From positions 129,001-193,000 of the forward strand of contig NZ_RDFA01000002.1 in NCBI RefSeq assembly GCF_004118325.1: a stretch of 64,000 bases of DNA. The letters are read 5' to 3'. How positions within the stretch are numbered: position 1 is the first letter of the stretch; each line of letters starts with the position of its first letter. Origin of the DNA: Halorientalis pallida. GTDB lineage: Archaea; Halobacteriota; Halobacteria; Halobacteriales; Haloarculaceae. Under the pieces are notes generated by a model. That model was not told where the DNA came from, did not search any database, and worked only from the letters and a program-made list of their open reading frames with translations. Below, in pieces: positions 34,700 to 44,358 of the stretch. Position numbers and translations under genes: made by a program.

Positions 34700-35788
34700 A
34701 TGGCCGACGAGCGCGGGCCCGACGAGGGGATGTCGGACCCGGACGACGCGACGCCGAACGAGGAGGAACGTGCCGGACGGGACCCGGAACCCGACGAACC
34801 CACGGCGGCGGGAGCCGACGGACGCGGCGTCGTCGGCCTCGTCGTGAGCGCCTTCTGGAACCGGCGGGAGCGCCGTCTCCGACTTCTCTGGCGGTTCGCG
34901 ATCGGTGCCGGCCTGCTGGTGTTCGCCAACCTCGTCGTCGGCTCGCTGTTGATCGCGACCCTGGGCGGCATCGGCGGCGTCGTCGGTCAGAGCCTGTTTT
35001 TCGTGACGGTCCTGATCGCACTGCCCACGGCGAGTTACCTCGTCGGACGGCGGCCGCTCGACGCGCTCGGGCTGGACGTGGACCGCCAGTGGCTCCGCGA
35101 CGCCGGCTTCGGGCTGGCGCTGGGCGTCGTCCTCCCGACGCTACTGGCCGGCGTCACCTTCCTCACCGGCTGGCTGCGGGTCACGGGGACGCTCGTCCGC
35201 GACGCCGACGCCGGCATCGCGTTCGGGGCTCTCTCGACGCCGGTGAGCCTGCTCGCGGTCGCGCTCTTCTTTCTCGGCGTCGCGGTGTCCGAGGAACTGC
35301 TCGTGCGGGGCTACCTCCTGACGAACCTGGCGGAGTCGCTGGGCGGGTTCGAGCGGATCGGCCGTCGCCGGGCCATCCTGCTCGCGACGCTCGCGACCGC
35401 CGCCCTGTTCGGCCTGCTCCACGCGACGAACCCGAACGCGAGCGTCATCTCGATCACGAACATCACGCTCTTTGGCATCCTGCTCGGGCTGGCGTACGTC
35501 TGGACCGACCGGCTGGGCGTGGCTATCGGCCTCCATCTCGCCTGGAACACCGTCGTCGGCGGGGTCTACGGCCTCCCCGTCAGCGGGATCACCGTCGGCG
35601 CGACCGTGCTGGCGACGGAGACGACCGGCCCCGCGCTCCTCACCGGCGGGGCGTTCGGCCCGGAGGGCGGCCTGCTCGTCCTGCTGGCGCTCGTCGTCGG
35701 CACGGGCCTGACCGCGTGGTGGGTCCGCCGGGCCTACGGCGATCTGACGCTCCGGGAGTCCGTCGCGGTGCCGACCCTGCGGGAGTAG
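34700..35788 (+). CDS. CPBP-family intramembrane metalloprotease
   Basis: The product has 362 residues from ATG 34700 (a GTG at 34685 is possible). A charged, disordered N-terminus of about 45 residues precedes eight or so TM segments. The ABI/CAAX protease motifs are all visible: SEELLVRGYLL (EExxxR), FGLLHATNPN (FxxxH) and IGLHLAWNTV (HxxxN). These proteases process prenylated or bacteriocin-like substrates in other organisms, or serve in immunity; the substrate here is unknown. It is divergent from the acyltransferase gene. Confidence 0.92.
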   Translation: MADERGPDEGMSDPDDATPNEEERAGRDPEPDEPTAAGADGRGVVGLVVSAFWNRRERRLRLLWRFAIGAGLLVFANLVVGSLLIATLGGIGGVVGQSLFFVTVLIALPTASYLVGRRPLDALGLDVDRQWLRDAGFGLALGVVLPTLLAGVTFLTGWLRVTGTLVRDADAGIAFGALSTPVSLLAVALFFLGVAVSEELLVRGYLLTNLAESLGGFERIGRRRAILLATLATAALFGLLHATNPNASVISITNITLFGILLGLAYVWTDRLGVAIGLHLAWNTVVGGVYGLPVSGITVGATVLATETTGPALLTGGAFGPEGGLLVLLALVVGTGLTAWWVRRAYGDLTLRESVAVPTLRE

Positions 35789-35791
35789 CGA

Positions 35792-35986
35792 TCAGCGAGC
35801 GAGCAGGCCGCCCCGCCGTCGCCAGGCGAGGACGGTCCAGGTACTCAGCGAGAGACAGAGCGCCGCGACGGCGACGATCACCGCGTCGCTCCCCCAGGCG
35901 AGATACGCGATCGCGATCAGGGCGACCAGGATTCCCACGAGCAGGGCAACCACGAGCGTGAGCCGTCGGTGGAGGGTGTCGTCCAT
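35792..35986 (-). CDS. Small two-TM membrane protein
   Basis: The product has 64 residues with two hydrophobic segments (about 9-31 and 34-54) and a basic C-terminus (AWRRRGG). The start is ATG 35986. The stop is 3 bp from the end of the convergent CPBP gene. No family known. It is short but the hydrophobic pattern and the clean start support it. Confidence 0.55.
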   Translation of the reverse strand: MDDTLHRRLTLVVALLVGILVALIAIAYLAWGSDAVIVAVAALCLSLSTWTVLAWRRRGGLLAR

Positions 35987-36064
35987 ACCGTCACCGATGA
36001 TGTCACCGAAAGGTAACTTTTGGCAATCACACCCGCTAAGTGCGAGGGGTTCGTATCGGGAGCC

Positions 36065-37117
36065 ATGAACCAGCGCGAACTCGGAAACTCGGGCGTCGAG
36101 GTCAGCGAAGTCGGTTTCGGTGCCTGGGTCGTCGGCACCGACTGGTGGGGCGACCGCTCCCGCGAGCAGGCCGTCGACATGGTCCAGCACGCCCTCGATC
36201 GGGGGATCACCTTCTTCGACACGGGCGACGTGTACGGCCACGGTGACTCGGAGGAGCTCGTCGGCGAGGCCCTCGCCGAACACCGCGAGGAAGTCACCGT
36301 CTCCACGAAGGTCGGCTACGACTTCTACAACAACCCGCAGGCCGGCCACGGCGAACTCCCCAAGCGCGTCGATCCCGAGTGGATCCACACGGCACTGGAC
36401 CGCTCGCTCGAGAGATTGGATATGGACTACGTCGACGTGTTGATGCTGCACAACGCCAACGTCGACGAGGTCACCCCGGACGTGCTGGAGACGCTGGACG
36501 AGCTCCGCGAGGAGGGCAAGGTCGAGGCCATCGGCTGGGCGCTCGGGCCCTCCATCGGCTGGCTCGCCGAGGCCACCGAGGCCGTCGAGCAGGAGTTCGA
36601 CGCCCTCCAGCTCGTGTTCAACGTGTTCGAGCAGACGCCGGGTCGCCACGCCATCGAGGAGGTCCGCCGGCTCGACGCCGACACCTCCGTCCTCCCGCGC
36701 GTGCCCCACTCTTCGGGCCTCCTGAACGAGCAGGTCACCCCCGAGACGGAACTGGGGAAGGGCGACCACCGCGCGCACCGACCCCAGGAGTGGTACGAGA
36801 CGGGCTGGGACAAAGTCGACAACCTGCGCTTTTTGGAACGCGACGGCGAGCGCACGATGGGGCAGGCCTCGATCCAGTGGCTGCTGGCCTTCGACGAGGT
36901 GGCCAGCGTGACCCCCACCTTCCGAACCACGGACGACATCGACGAGTGGGCCGGTGCGGCCGACACGCCCGCTCTCTCCGAGGAAGAGTTCCAGCGCGTC
37001 GAGGAGCTCGCCGCGGACAACTTCGGCGTCGACCGCGACGACGGGATGGACGCGCTGCGCTCCTCCGTCGGCGGCGAAGATCTCGAAGGGATCGACGAGC
37101 AGGCTGCCGGAGACTGA
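36065..37117 (+). CDS. Aldo/keto reductase
   Basis: The product has 350 residues from ATG 36065 (frame opens at 36020). TIM-barrel family features: NSGVEVSEVGFGAWVVGTDW, FFDTGDVYGHGDSEELVG with the catalytic Asp and Tyr, VTVSTKVGYDF with the catalytic Lys, and LERLDMDYVDVLMLH with the catalytic His region. A GQASIQWLLAF segment occupies the C-terminal cofactor area. It probably reduces aldehydes or ketones with NADPH. Substrate unknown. Convergent with the PNPOx gene (10 bp apart). Confidence 0.93.
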   Translation: MNQRELGNSGVEVSEVGFGAWVVGTDWWGDRSREQAVDMVQHALDRGITFFDTGDVYGHGDSEELVGEALAEHREEVTVSTKVGYDFYNNPQAGHGELPKRVDPEWIHTALDRSLERLDMDYVDVLMLHNANVDEVTPDVLETLDELREEGKVEAIGWALGPSIGWLAEATEAVEQEFDALQLVFNVFEQTPGRHAIEEVRRLDADTSVLPRVPHSSGLLNEQVTPETELGKGDHRAHRPQEWYETGWDKVDNLRFLERDGERTMGQASIQWLLAFDEVASVTPTFRTTDDIDEWAGAADTPALSEEEFQRVEELAADNFGVDRDDGMDALRSSVGGEDLEGIDEQAAGD

Positions 37118-37127
37118 CCGGCGCGTT

Positions 37128-37535
37128 TCACTCCGGCGGACTCATCGAGTAGACTTCGTCGGCGCGGATGCGGAAGATCACCCGCTCGCTCTCGATGGGC
37201 TGTGGATACTCGTCCTCGCCCATGTACCGCATCGCGAGGGCGTCGATGTGCTCGCGTGCGCCCTCTGTCGTCACCTCCATCACCTCACCCGTGACCGAGA
37301 GGAACCGGTAGGGGTTCTCGGGGTCGGTCATGCTCGCCGAAACCGTCGGATCACGCTCGACGTTTTTCGCCTTGCGGCGGTGGCGCTCGGTGTTCACGAG
37401 CAGGCGGTCCGCGTCGGCGTCGTAGTCGACCCAGACCGGCGTAGTGTGCGGGCGGCCGTCCGGCAACATGGTGGTGACGTGGGCGAACGTCGCCTTCTCG
37501 AACAAGTCGTGGTAGGCCTCGGGAATGTCGGGCAT
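37128..37535 (-). CDS. Pyridoxamine-phosphate-oxidase-family flavin-binding protein
   Basis: The product has 135 residues from ATG 37535. Split-barrel FMN-binding pattern: FAHVTTMLPDGRPHTTPVWV, LLVNTERHRRKAKNVERDP and RFLSVTGEVMEV. Members of this PPOX family bind FMN, F420 or haem and act on small redox substrates. The short length (about 135) fits the F420/FMN-binding class rather than PdxH itself. No partner gene is clear. Confidence 0.9.
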   Translation of the reverse strand: MPDIPEAYHDLFEKATFAHVTTMLPDGRPHTTPVWVDYDADADRLLVNTERHRRKAKNVERDPTVSASMTDPENPYRFLSVTGEVMEVTTEGAREHIDALAMRYMGEDEYPQPIESERVIFRIRADEVYSMSPPE

Positions 37536-37597
37536 CGACCTCAGAAGGAACGACGCCGGCCCAGTTATAGGCTTGGCCGGGCGTCGCGACCGGTGTC

Positions 37598-37999
37598 TCA
37601 GAGGAAGTCCCGCACGTCGCTGTACCACATGTCGTGGTGGTCGACCTCGTCGATGGCCTCGGCGATCCGGACGGCCAGGGCGTGCCAGCACAGTTGCGTG
37701 GGGTCGGCGGAATCGAGGTTGTACTCCGAATCGGCGCAGTTACACTCGCCGGCCTCGACGATGTACTCGTCCTCGTAGCCGACGACGACGGTGAAATCGC
37801 GGTACTCCTTGACGCGATGTTCGCCGACGGCCTCGATGGCGCGCTGGCCGCGCTCGCCGTGCAGCGAGACGACACGGTCGACGCTCTCCGGGGTGAGTTC
37901 GCCGGCGGCGGCCAGGTCGGCCACCCAGTCGTCGACCGCTGTCACGGACTCGAAATAGTGGCGGACTGCCAAAACAGGTTCGATGAGTGCAGAGCGCAT
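37598..37999 (-). CDS. SWIM-like zinc-finger protein
   Basis: The product has 133 residues from ATG 37999. The frame continues upstream to 38080 but that part overlaps the divergent trm1 gene. The zinc site is [10 protein letters not shown] followed by [11 protein letters not shown] (CxC-x(n)-CxH, SWIM type). The N-terminal half is helical and charged. It lies 31 bp from the trm1 start on the opposite strand. Possible nucleic-acid or protein binding; family function unknown. Confidence 0.75.
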   Translation of the reverse strand: MRSALIEPVLAVRHYFESVTAVDDWVADLAAAGELTPESVDRVVSLHGERGQRAIEAVGEHRVKEYRDFTVVVGYEDEYIVEAGECNCADSEYNLDSADPTQLCWHALAVRIAEAIDEVDHHDMWYSDVRDFL

Positions 38000-38030
38000 C
38001 CCTTTTCGCCCCCGCGTTCGGATCGGAGGT

Positions 38031-39143
38031 ATGCGAATCGAGGAGGGCAGTATCGAGGTCGAGGTCCCCGGAGAGGCCACCGACGGGAAGGAGGGCGAGG
38101 TGTTCTACAACCCGGAGATGGAACTCAACCGGGACCTGACGGTGGCGACACTACGGGCCTACCGGGAACGCGAGGGGGACGAGAGCGCGGCGCCGACCAC
38201 CTATCTGGACGCGACGGCCGCCAGCGGGATCCGGGGCGTCCGGGCCGCGGCCGACGGCTGGACGGCGACGACCTGTGACGTGGATCCCGAGGCCGTCGAG
38301 CTGGCCGCCGAGAACTTCGAACGCAACGGACTCGAGGGCGAGACCGTCCACGACGACGCGAACGTGCTCATGCACCAGGAGCGGTTCGACGTGGTGGACG
38401 TGGACCCGTTCGGGACGCCGATCCCCTTCGCCGACGCCGCGGTCCGGAGCGCACAGGGACTGCTCTGTGTCACCGCGACCGACACCGCGCCGCTGTGTGG
38501 CGCCCACTTCGAGAGCGGCGTCCGCAAGTACGGCGCGGTCCCGCGCAACACCGAGTACCACGCGGAGATGGGGCTCAGAGTACTGGTGTCGGCGCTGGTC
38601 CGCACCGCCGCGAAGTTCGACGTGGCCGCCCGGCCCGTGTTCAGCCACGTCACCGACCACTACGCCCGGACCTACCTCGACCTCGAACAGGGCGCCCGCG
38701 CGGCCAACGCCCTGCTGGACGAACTCGGCCACGTCGACCACTGCCAGCACTGCCTCTACCGCGACCACGAGCGCGGCCTGCTGGCCGACCCGGGCGAAGA
38801 GTGCCCCCACTGCGGCCACCACCTCCAGACCGCCGGGCCGCTGTGGCTGGGCGACCCCCACGACCCCGAGTTCGTGGCCGCTGTCCGCGAGCAGGTAACC
38901 GACGATCTCGGGACCGCAGACCGGGCGCGGGACCTGCTCTCGACCGTCGAGGAGGAGCTATCGGCGCCGACCCACTACGACCAGCACCGTCTGTACAAGC
39001 GCTGGAACGAGTCGGCGGTCGGGATGGACGACTTCCTCGCGACGCTTCGCGACGCGGGACACGAGGCGTCCGGAACCCACTACGGAGGAACGACGTTCAA
39101 GACGACGGCGGACGTGGCCGAGATCGAGGCGGCCCTGCACTAG
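38031..39143 (+). CDS. trm1: tRNA (guanine26-N2)-dimethyltransferase Trm1
   Basis: The product has 370 residues from ATG 38031. N-terminal features [18 protein letters not shown] and [16 protein letters not shown] form the SAM-binding part; [18 protein letters not shown] is the catalytic DPFG motif; [11 protein letters not shown] follows. A zinc ribbon [12 protein letters not shown] ... ECPHCG marks the C-terminal domain. This enzyme dimethylates G26 of tRNAs, and the archaeal type is often leaderless. Its 3' end overlaps the stop of the convergent membrane-protein gene by 4 bp. Confidence 0.96.
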   Translation: MRIEEGSIEVEVPGEATDGKEGEVFYNPEMELNRDLTVATLRAYREREGDESAAPTTYLDATAASGIRGVRAAADGWTATTCDVDPEAVELAAENFERNGLEGETVHDDANVLMHQERFDVVDVDPFGTPIPFADAAVRSAQGLLCVTATDTAPLCGAHFESGVRKYGAVPRNTEYHAEMGLRVLVSALVRTAAKFDVAARPVFSHVTDHYARTYLDLEQGARAANALLDELGHVDHCQHCLYRDHERGLLADPGEECPHCGHHLQTAGPLWLGDPHDPEFVAAVREQVTDDLGTADRARDLLSTVEEELSAPTHYDQHRLYKRWNESAVGMDDFLATLRDAGHEASGTHYGGTTFKTTADVAEIEAALH

Positions 39144-39541
39144 GAGGAGCGCTCTTCCTGAATCTCGCGGCCGATCTGGACGGCACCGGCGACGAAATAG
39201 TGGACGACCCGATAGACGGGGCGGAGGATGAGGTTGAACACGCCCACGAGGCCGACGATGCCGCCGAGTGCCTGGAGTTCGCCGGGAGAGGCACCGATGA
39301 GGAACCCGGCGACGGCGACGATAGCCGCGACGACCGGGCCGAGCCAGAGTCCGGAGAGGTAGACGCTGTACTCGTCGCTGCGTTGCCAGGCGACGTACAG
39401 CCCGGCCGCCAGGACGGCGAAGCCGACGGACAGGACCGGTGAGCCACCGATCCCGGCGTAGCCGACCGGGATGAGGAGGACGGCCGCGAGCAGGAACACG
39501 GCCGAGATACGGAGGACCCCTCGTTCGTATTTCTCGTCCAT
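39140..39541 (-). CDS. Small four-TM membrane protein
   Basis: The product has 133 residues from ATG 39541. Hydrophobic segments at about 11-33, 36-50, 58-82 and 87-104, then an amphipathic C-terminal region ([20 protein letters not shown]). No enzymatic motif is seen. The gene is divergent from the YihY/BrkB gene (113 bp between starts), and convergent with trm1. Function unknown. Confidence 0.75.
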   Translation of the reverse strand: MDEKYERGVLRISAVFLLAAVLLIPVGYAGIGGSPVLSVGFAVLAAGLYVAWQRSDEYSVYLSGLWLGPVVAAIVAVAGFLIGASPGELQALGGIVGLVGVFNLILRPVYRVVHYFVAGAVQIGREIQEERSS

Positions 39542-39653
39542 ACCGGTTCCTGCAGGCCCGGGACTAAATGCGTTTTCGGTCCCACAGGGGTCCCGACACG
39601 GGACGGGTTCGGCTTCCGATGCGGTATTGGGACGGGAGGTGAAATTGGATCCC

Positions 39654-40922
39654 GTGTCACGGAACGCCGACGCCACGGGTGTCGCACGGGCGGTCGTCAG
39701 CGCCGCGCGGTCCGAGCAGATCACGTTTCTCGCCGCTAGCCTCGCCTACTACACCTTCGTCTCGCTGATGCCGCTCCTGTTGCTGGCACTGGTCGTCGCC
39801 TCCGCGCTGGGCGGGGAGGCACTGGCCGGGACCGTCGTCGCCCAGCTGGGAAGCGTCCTCTCGCCAGCGGGCGAGCAGGTCCTGCTGGAGTCGCTGACCG
39901 GTGCGAGCGGGCGCGCTGGCGCGACCGTCGCCGGCGTGGCGGTGCTCGTGTGGGGCGCGCTGAAGCTGTTTCGCGGCCTCAACGTCGCCTTCGGACAGGT
40001 GTACGGGACCGCCGAATCGAGTTCGTTCGTCAATCAGGTGACCGACGCCAGCGTCGCGCTGGTGGCGGTCGGGGCCGGCGTGGGCGTCGCGGCTGCCGTG
40101 AACGTCGTCGTCGGGTTCGTGCCGGGCCGGCTGGCCGGCGCGCTCGGGACGCCCGTACTGGCGCTGACACTCACCATCACGTTCCTCCCGCTGTACGTGA
40201 TCCTCCCGGACGTACCGGTCGGCATCCGGGAGGCCCTCCCCGGAGCCGTCTTCGCGGGCGGTGGCTGGGCCCTGCTGAGTACGGGCTTTCGGCTCTACGC
40301 CGAGAGCGCGGGGAGTTTCCAGCTGTACGGCGTCATCGGCGGCGTCCTGTTGCTGGTGACGTGGTTCTACGTCGGGAGTCTCGTCTTGCTCGCGGGGGTC
40401 GTGTTGAACGCCGTCCTGGCCGACCGGGACGACGGCAACCGGCAACTACAACAGGAACGCCCACGAGGTGTCGGCCAACGAGGCATGTCCGACGAACACG
40501 GGGGCGCGCCGGACGACGGCGACGACGACGCCGACGCGAGCACCACAGCGACCGGTCCGGACGAGGACCTCGAAGAAGAACTGGCGGAACTCCGCTCGAA
40601 ACTCGACGCGTTCGAAGCGGACATCGACGACCGGACCGTCCACCGCGAGGAGATCGAGCGCGACCTGAAACGGTACGTCCGTCGACGCGTCGGCCGTGGT
40701 CACGCGGCCGGCTGGGGTCCGTACCTGGTCCTGTTGTACGGCACCGCCATGACTATCGGCGCGTTCTACTTCCTCGGCGGCGGCTGGGCGATCCTCGCCA
40801 TGCTCGTCATCTGGCTGTCGACGCTTGGCCTGTACACGCTGATGGTCCTCGTCGGCGTCGGCGTCACGATGGCTGGCCTCCCCGGCCGCCTCCGTAACAC
40901 CGTCGAAGAGTTCCGGAGCTGA
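39654..40922 (+). CDS. YihY/BrkB-type membrane protein fused to a second membrane domain
   Basis: The product has about 422 residues; GTG codons at 39639 and 39654 are the likely starts. The first domain (about 1-270) is a YihY/virulence-factor-BrkB type: EQITFLAASLAYYTFVSLMP, a long Gly/Ala-rich TM segment, and VTWFYVGSLVLLAGVVLNAV. An acidic linker (about 280-330, very rich in Asp and Glu) leads to a second domain with RTVHREEIERDLKRYVRRR and WGPYLVLLYGTAMTIGAFYF, which I recall as a separate downstream gene in other haloarchaea. Here both are in one frame. Confidence 0.85.
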   Translation: MSRNADATGVARAVVSAARSEQITFLAASLAYYTFVSLMPLLLLALVVASALGGEALAGTVVAQLGSVLSPAGEQVLLESLTGASGRAGATVAGVAVLVWGALKLFRGLNVAFGQVYGTAESSSFVNQVTDASVALVAVGAGVGVAAAVNVVVGFVPGRLAGALGTPVLALTLTITFLPLYVILPDVPVGIREALPGAVFAGGGWALLSTGFRLYAESAGSFQLYGVIGGVLLLVTWFYVGSLVLLAGVVLNAVLADRDDGNRQLQQERPRGVGQRGMSDEHGGAPDDGDDDADASTTATGPDEDLEEELAELRSKLDAFEADIDDRTVHREEIERDLKRYVRRRVGRGHAAGWGPYLVLLYGTAMTIGAFYFLGGGWAILAMLVIWLSTLGLYTLMVLVGVGVTMAGLPGRLRNTVEEFRS

Positions 40923-40923
40923 G

Positions 40924-41829
40924 ATGCCGGTCCGCGACGCCGGTGCCGTCGAGGCACTCGGTGCGCTCCCGGACCCGCTCGTCGCCGCGTTCGCCCTGGT
41001 GACACTGCTGGGCGACGTAGCCGCTTACTTTCTGCTCTTCTCGCTGTTCTACTGGCTGGGCGACCGGACGCCCGTCCTCGGCGACCGGCTCGACCGACCG
41101 CTGGTCGTCCAGGTCGTCGCGCTCGGATTCGGCGCGCTCGCCCTGGTGGCCCTGCTGAAACACGCCTTCGCGTTGCCGCGACCGCCGGGTGCCGGCCAGC
41201 CCGTGTCCGTCGGCGGCGTTCCCGACTGGCTCCGGTCGGTGGTGCGAGCGGCGACCGTCGACGACGGCTACGGCTTCCCGAGCGGGCACGCCTTCGGCAG
41301 CACCGCCGTCTACGGCGGCCTCGGCTGGCTCGCGTCCGACCGTGGCGACCGGCGACCGCTGTACGTCGGCGCGACCGTCGCGGCGCTCGTCTCGCTGTCT
41401 CGGGTCGTCGTCGGCGTCCACTACCTCGGGGACATTCTCGCTGGCGTCGCGCTGGGCGTCCTGTGGCTGGCCGTCGCCGTTCGATTCTTCTCGACGCCAC
41501 GCCAGTCCTTCCCCACGGCCGGCGCGCTGGCCGCGGCGGGGGTGGTCGTCGTCGGCCCGACGGAGTACCTGCTGTTCGGCGTCGGCGCGTCGCTGGGTGG
41601 CTCGGTCGCCTGGTGGACGCTCGCGGATCGGATTCCCACGACTGCACACACCGGCCGCGAGGCGCTGGTGACGGCCGCGCTGGGGGTCGTCGTCGTGGGC
41701 GGGCTCCTGGGCGTCGTGGCGGTGCTCGATCCGCCGCCGCTCCCGGGCGTCGTCGCCACAGCGGTCGTCATCGGCACGCTGGTCGCGGTCCCGGTCGCGG
41801 GGTCGCGTCTCGACGCTCGGCTCGGGTGA
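40924..41829 (+). CDS. PAP2-family membrane phosphatase
   Basis: The product has 301 residues, starting 1 bp after the previous stop. Phosphatase motifs: KHAFALPRPP (motif 1), YGFPSGHAFGSTAVY (motif 2) and SRVVVGVHYLGDILAG (motif 3, with the catalytic His). Eight or so TM segments. It probably dephosphorylates a lipid or polyprenyl phosphate at the membrane. It is translationally coupled to the YihY-like gene, so a role in membrane lipid or undecaprenyl/dolichyl phosphate turnover is plausible. Confidence 0.93.
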   Translation: MPVRDAGAVEALGALPDPLVAAFALVTLLGDVAAYFLLFSLFYWLGDRTPVLGDRLDRPLVVQVVALGFGALALVALLKHAFALPRPPGAGQPVSVGGVPDWLRSVVRAATVDDGYGFPSGHAFGSTAVYGGLGWLASDRGDRRPLYVGATVAALVSLSRVVVGVHYLGDILAGVALGVLWLAVAVRFFSTPRQSFPTAGALAAAGVVVVGPTEYLLFGVGASLGGSVAWWTLADRIPTTAHTGREALVTAALGVVVVGGLLGVVAVLDPPPLPGVVATAVVIGTLVAVPVAGSRLDARLG

Positions 41830-41952
41830 AGACCGCGTCGGGTCGATCCCGGCGCGACCGGTCGGGCAGTAGTCGGCCGGCGAGCGATACCGGGTACTGT
41901 CGGCACTCGGACGCGGCGGTCGTGTTCGAAAAAACGGGTGAGTGAAGCGGCG

Positions 41953-43335
41953 TTAGAACGTCTCGAGGTACCGGTCGATCTCCCAGTCGGAGACGTCGAC
42001 GAGGTAGTCCTCGTGTTCCTGGTTCTTGGCCTCGACGAACTTCGGACCGACGTGTTCGCCGAGTGCGCTGTAGATCGTCTCGTCGGCTTCGAGTTCGTCG
42101 ACGGCCTCGCCGAGGTTCTCGGGGAGGGTGTCGATGCCGTACTCCTCGCGTTTCTCCTCGTCGAACTCGTAGATGTTCTCCCGAACGGGGTCGGGACAGT
42201 CGAGGTCTCGCTCGATACCGTCCAGACCGGCGTGGATGAGCGCCGCGAAGGCGAGGTAGGGGTTACACGACGGGTCGGGGAACCGGGCCTCGATCCGGCT
42301 GGCGGCCGGGATGCGCGCGGCCGGCTTGCGGATCAGCGCCGAGCGGTTGCGGTCCGACCAGGCGACGTAGACGGGTGCCTCGTAGCCGGGCACCAGGCGC
42401 TTGTATGAGTTCACCGTCGGGTTGGTGACCGCCGCCAGTGCGGGCGCGTGTTCGAGGATGCCAGCGATGAAGGAGTGAGCCGTGTCCGAAAGGTCGAACT
42501 CGTCGTCCTCGTCGTGGAAGGCGTTCTCGCCGTCCTCGAACAGCGAGATGTGGGTGTGCATCCCCGAGCCGTTGATCCGCGGGATCGGCTTGGGCATGAA
42601 GGTGGCGTGCAGGTCGTGTTCGGCCGCGATGGCCCGCACGACCGTCCGGAATGTCGCGACGTTGTCGGCCGTCGACAGGGCGTCGTCGTACTCGAAGTTG
42701 ATCTCGTGCTGGCCCTGCGCGACCTCGTGGTGACTGGCTTCGATCTCGAAGCCCATGTCCTCCAGTCCGTAGATGATGTCACGGCGCACGTCGGAGGCGA
42801 GGTCCTTGGGCGCGACGTCGAAGTAGCCACCGGCGTCGCTGGTCTTCGTCGTCGCACGGCCGTCCTCGTCTTCCTCGAACAGGAAGAACTCCGGTTCCGG
42901 CGCGGCGTTGACCGTATAGCCCAGTTCCTCGGCGCGTTCGAGCGCGTTCTTCAGGACGCGGCGCGGGTCGCCCTCGAAGGGCTCGCCGGTAGAGGTGTTG
43001 ATGACGTCACAGATCAGCCGCCCGCTCGCGTGCTCCTCGCTGTTTTTCCACGGGAGGATCGCGAACGTGTCCGGGTCGGGCACGAGGCGCATGTCCGACT
43101 CCTGAATCCGGACGAACCCTTCGATCGAAGAGCCGTCGAAGTAGATACCCTCGGAGAACGCCTTCTCGGCCTGGTCTGCGGGTACGGAGACGTTCTTCAC
43201 GGTCCCCAGAATGTCCGTGAACTGCAGCCGAAGGAAATCGACGTTTTTCTCCTCGATCTCGTCGACTACTGCCTGTGCGTCTGCTGTCAACCCGCCGTCA
43301 GCCTTGATGTTCGGGTTTGTCATCTTTCTCGTCAT
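41953..43335 (-). CDS. glnA: Glutamine synthetase, type I
   Basis: The product has about 460 residues from ATG 43335 (ATG 43323 also fits). GSI motifs: [46 protein letters not shown] (ATP-binding), [10 protein letters not shown] and [20 protein letters not shown]. No adenylylation Tyr region of the GSI-beta type is evident, so it is of the GSI-alpha-like group. It makes glutamine from glutamate, ammonia and ATP. Its promoter faces lrp across 114 bp, and in Halobacterium salinarum an adjacent Lrp regulates glnA. Confidence 0.96.
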   Translation of the reverse strand: MTRKMTNPNIKADGGLTADAQAVVDEIEEKNVDFLRLQFTDILGTVKNVSVPADQAEKAFSEGIYFDGSSIEGFVRIQESDMRLVPDPDTFAILPWKNSEEHASGRLICDVINTSTGEPFEGDPRRVLKNALERAEELGYTVNAAPEPEFFLFEEDEDGRATTKTSDAGGYFDVAPKDLASDVRRDIIYGLEDMGFEIEASHHEVAQGQHEINFEYDDALSTADNVATFRTVVRAIAAEHDLHATFMPKPIPRINGSGMHTHISLFEDGENAFHDEDDEFDLSDTAHSFIAGILEHAPALAAVTNPTVNSYKRLVPGYEAPVYVAWSDRNRSALIRKPAARIPAASRIEARFPDPSCNPYLAFAALIHAGLDGIERDLDCPDPVRENIYEFDEEKREEYGIDTLPENLGEAVDELEADETIYSALGEHVGPKFVEAKNQEHEDYLVDVSDWEIDRYLETF

Positions 43336-43449
43336 CGGTAGGGAATACCCGAGATACAAAAACCCTACTGATTTGTGCAAGTCTTCCTTCGACGCGCTGA
43401 AATTGAATATTCGTAAAATTCTAAAGGGTGGGGTGTCTGTCCAGAAGTA
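43336..43449. promoter_or_regulatory. Divergent promoters of glnA and lrp
   Basis: On the minus strand, a TATA-like GTTTTTGTATC lies at about 43350-43362, roughly 25 bp from the glnA ATG. On the plus strand, an A+T-rich segment (aatattcgtaaaattctaaa) lies at 43406-43426, about 25-45 bp before the lrp start. Both genes would be nearly leaderless. The 114-bp space is where Lrp autoregulation and glnA control would be expected. Confidence 0.55.
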
Positions 43450-43905
43450 ATGACGTACGAAAATCTGGACCGAAAGTTGGTGAATGCCCTGCTGGGCGAC
43501 GGTCGAGCAAGCTTGCGAAGTCTTGCCGAGGAACTGGACGTTTCCGTCACGACCGTCTCGAATCACCTCAAAGACCTCGAAGAAGACGGGATCATCACCG
43601 GGTATACCCCAAAAGTCGACTACGACGCGCTGGGCTACGACGTGACCGCCGTCGTCCAGCTGAAAATCGAGGGGTCGGCCCTGCCGGACGTGACCGACCG
43701 TCTGCAGGAACACAAGCAGATGATCTCGGTCTACGAGGTCACCGGCGACTACGACATCATCGCCATCGGCAAGTTCACCGACACCGACGGCATGAACGAC
43801 CAGATCAAGGAACTGCTGATCGACCCCGAGATCAAAGAATCCAACACGAGCGTCGTCCTCAACGCCGCCAGCGAACACGAGCAGTTCACGCTCGAAGTGG
43901 AGTAA
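43450..43905 (+). CDS. lrp: Lrp/AsnC-family transcriptional regulator
   Basis: The product has 151 residues. N-terminal HTH (about 6-50): [20 protein letters not shown] then [20 protein letters not shown]. The RAM ligand-binding domain (about 65-145) includes VAVVQLKIE-like strands, [17 protein letters not shown] and the typical NTSVVLN strand. It probably senses an amino acid such as glutamine and controls glnA, which is divergently transcribed 114 bp away. This Lrp-glnA pairing is known in haloarchaea. Confidence 0.95.
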   Translation: MTYENLDRKLVNALLGDGRASLRSLAEELDVSVTTVSNHLKDLEEDGIITGYTPKVDYDALGYDVTAVVQLKIEGSALPDVTDRLQEHKQMISVYEVTGDYDIIAIGKFTDTDGMNDQIKELLIDPEIKESNTSVVLNAASEHEQFTLEVE

Positions 43906-43919
43906 CGCGCGCGAGCGGA

Positions 43920-44228
43920 TCAGTTTCTGCGAGCCACACGCACCGTCAGCGCCGCGAGCGCGAGTGCCGCGGGGACAGGACCGAAGCCGGGGCCGGAGCC
44001 GTCGGTCGTCACCGTCGCTCCGACCGAGGGCGTCGGTGCGGGCCGGAGCGCGTTGCCCTCGGCCGTGCGGTTGGAGGGCGTCGCGTCGGTGGTGGTTGGG
44101 TTTGGAGTGTCGGTTGTGGGTATGGCGGTCCCGTTCCCGTCGGTATCCTGTAACGTCGCGGCCGCAGGCTGGACGGCCAGGCCCACACCCGCAACCACCG
44201 CCACCACGAGCACCAGTCGGCGGAGCAT
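43920..44228 (-). CDS. Small exported protein with PGF-CTERM-like anchor
   Basis: The product has 102 residues from ATG 44228. A signal peptide (about 1-25, [15 protein letters not shown]) is followed by a Thr/Asp/Asn-rich low-complexity stretch typical of glycosylated S-layer-side proteins, and a C-terminal PGFG followed by a hydrophobic Ala/Leu helix and RVARRN. This is the PGF-CTERM pattern recognised by archaeosortase ArtA. No folded domain. A surface anchor or sensor peptide is likely. Confidence 0.75.
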   Translation of the reverse strand: MLRRLVLVVAVVAGVGLAVQPAAATLQDTDGNGTAIPTTDTPNPTTTDATPSNRTAEGNALRPAPTPSVGATVTTDGSGPGFGPVPAALALAALTVRVARRN

Positions 44229-44332
44229 CTCTGTTCGCAAATCTGTCCGCCGCTCGCATAAGCCTCGTGTGTCGGCTCGACCCGAAGCCGTGGGACGGCA
44301 AACCGTGACACGACGGGTTCCCAACCCTTTTG

Positions 44333-44346
44333 ACTGACCAGTCAGT
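44333..44346. promoter_or_regulatory. Inverted repeat, likely TetR operator
   Basis: The inverted repeat ACTGAC-CA-GTCAGT (6-bp arms, 2-bp gap) lies 13-26 bp before the ATG of the TetR gene and overlaps the expected promoter/start region. This is the classic place for autorepression. The same operator would also control the MATE gene cotranscribed downstream. Confidence 0.7.
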
Positions 44347-44358
44347 AAGTACGTGTAG

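Noticed and set aside
33202-35961. Plus-strand open frame of 919 codons
   Set aside because: It spans the acyltransferase gene antisense and the CPBP gene out of frame, with composition unlike a protein.
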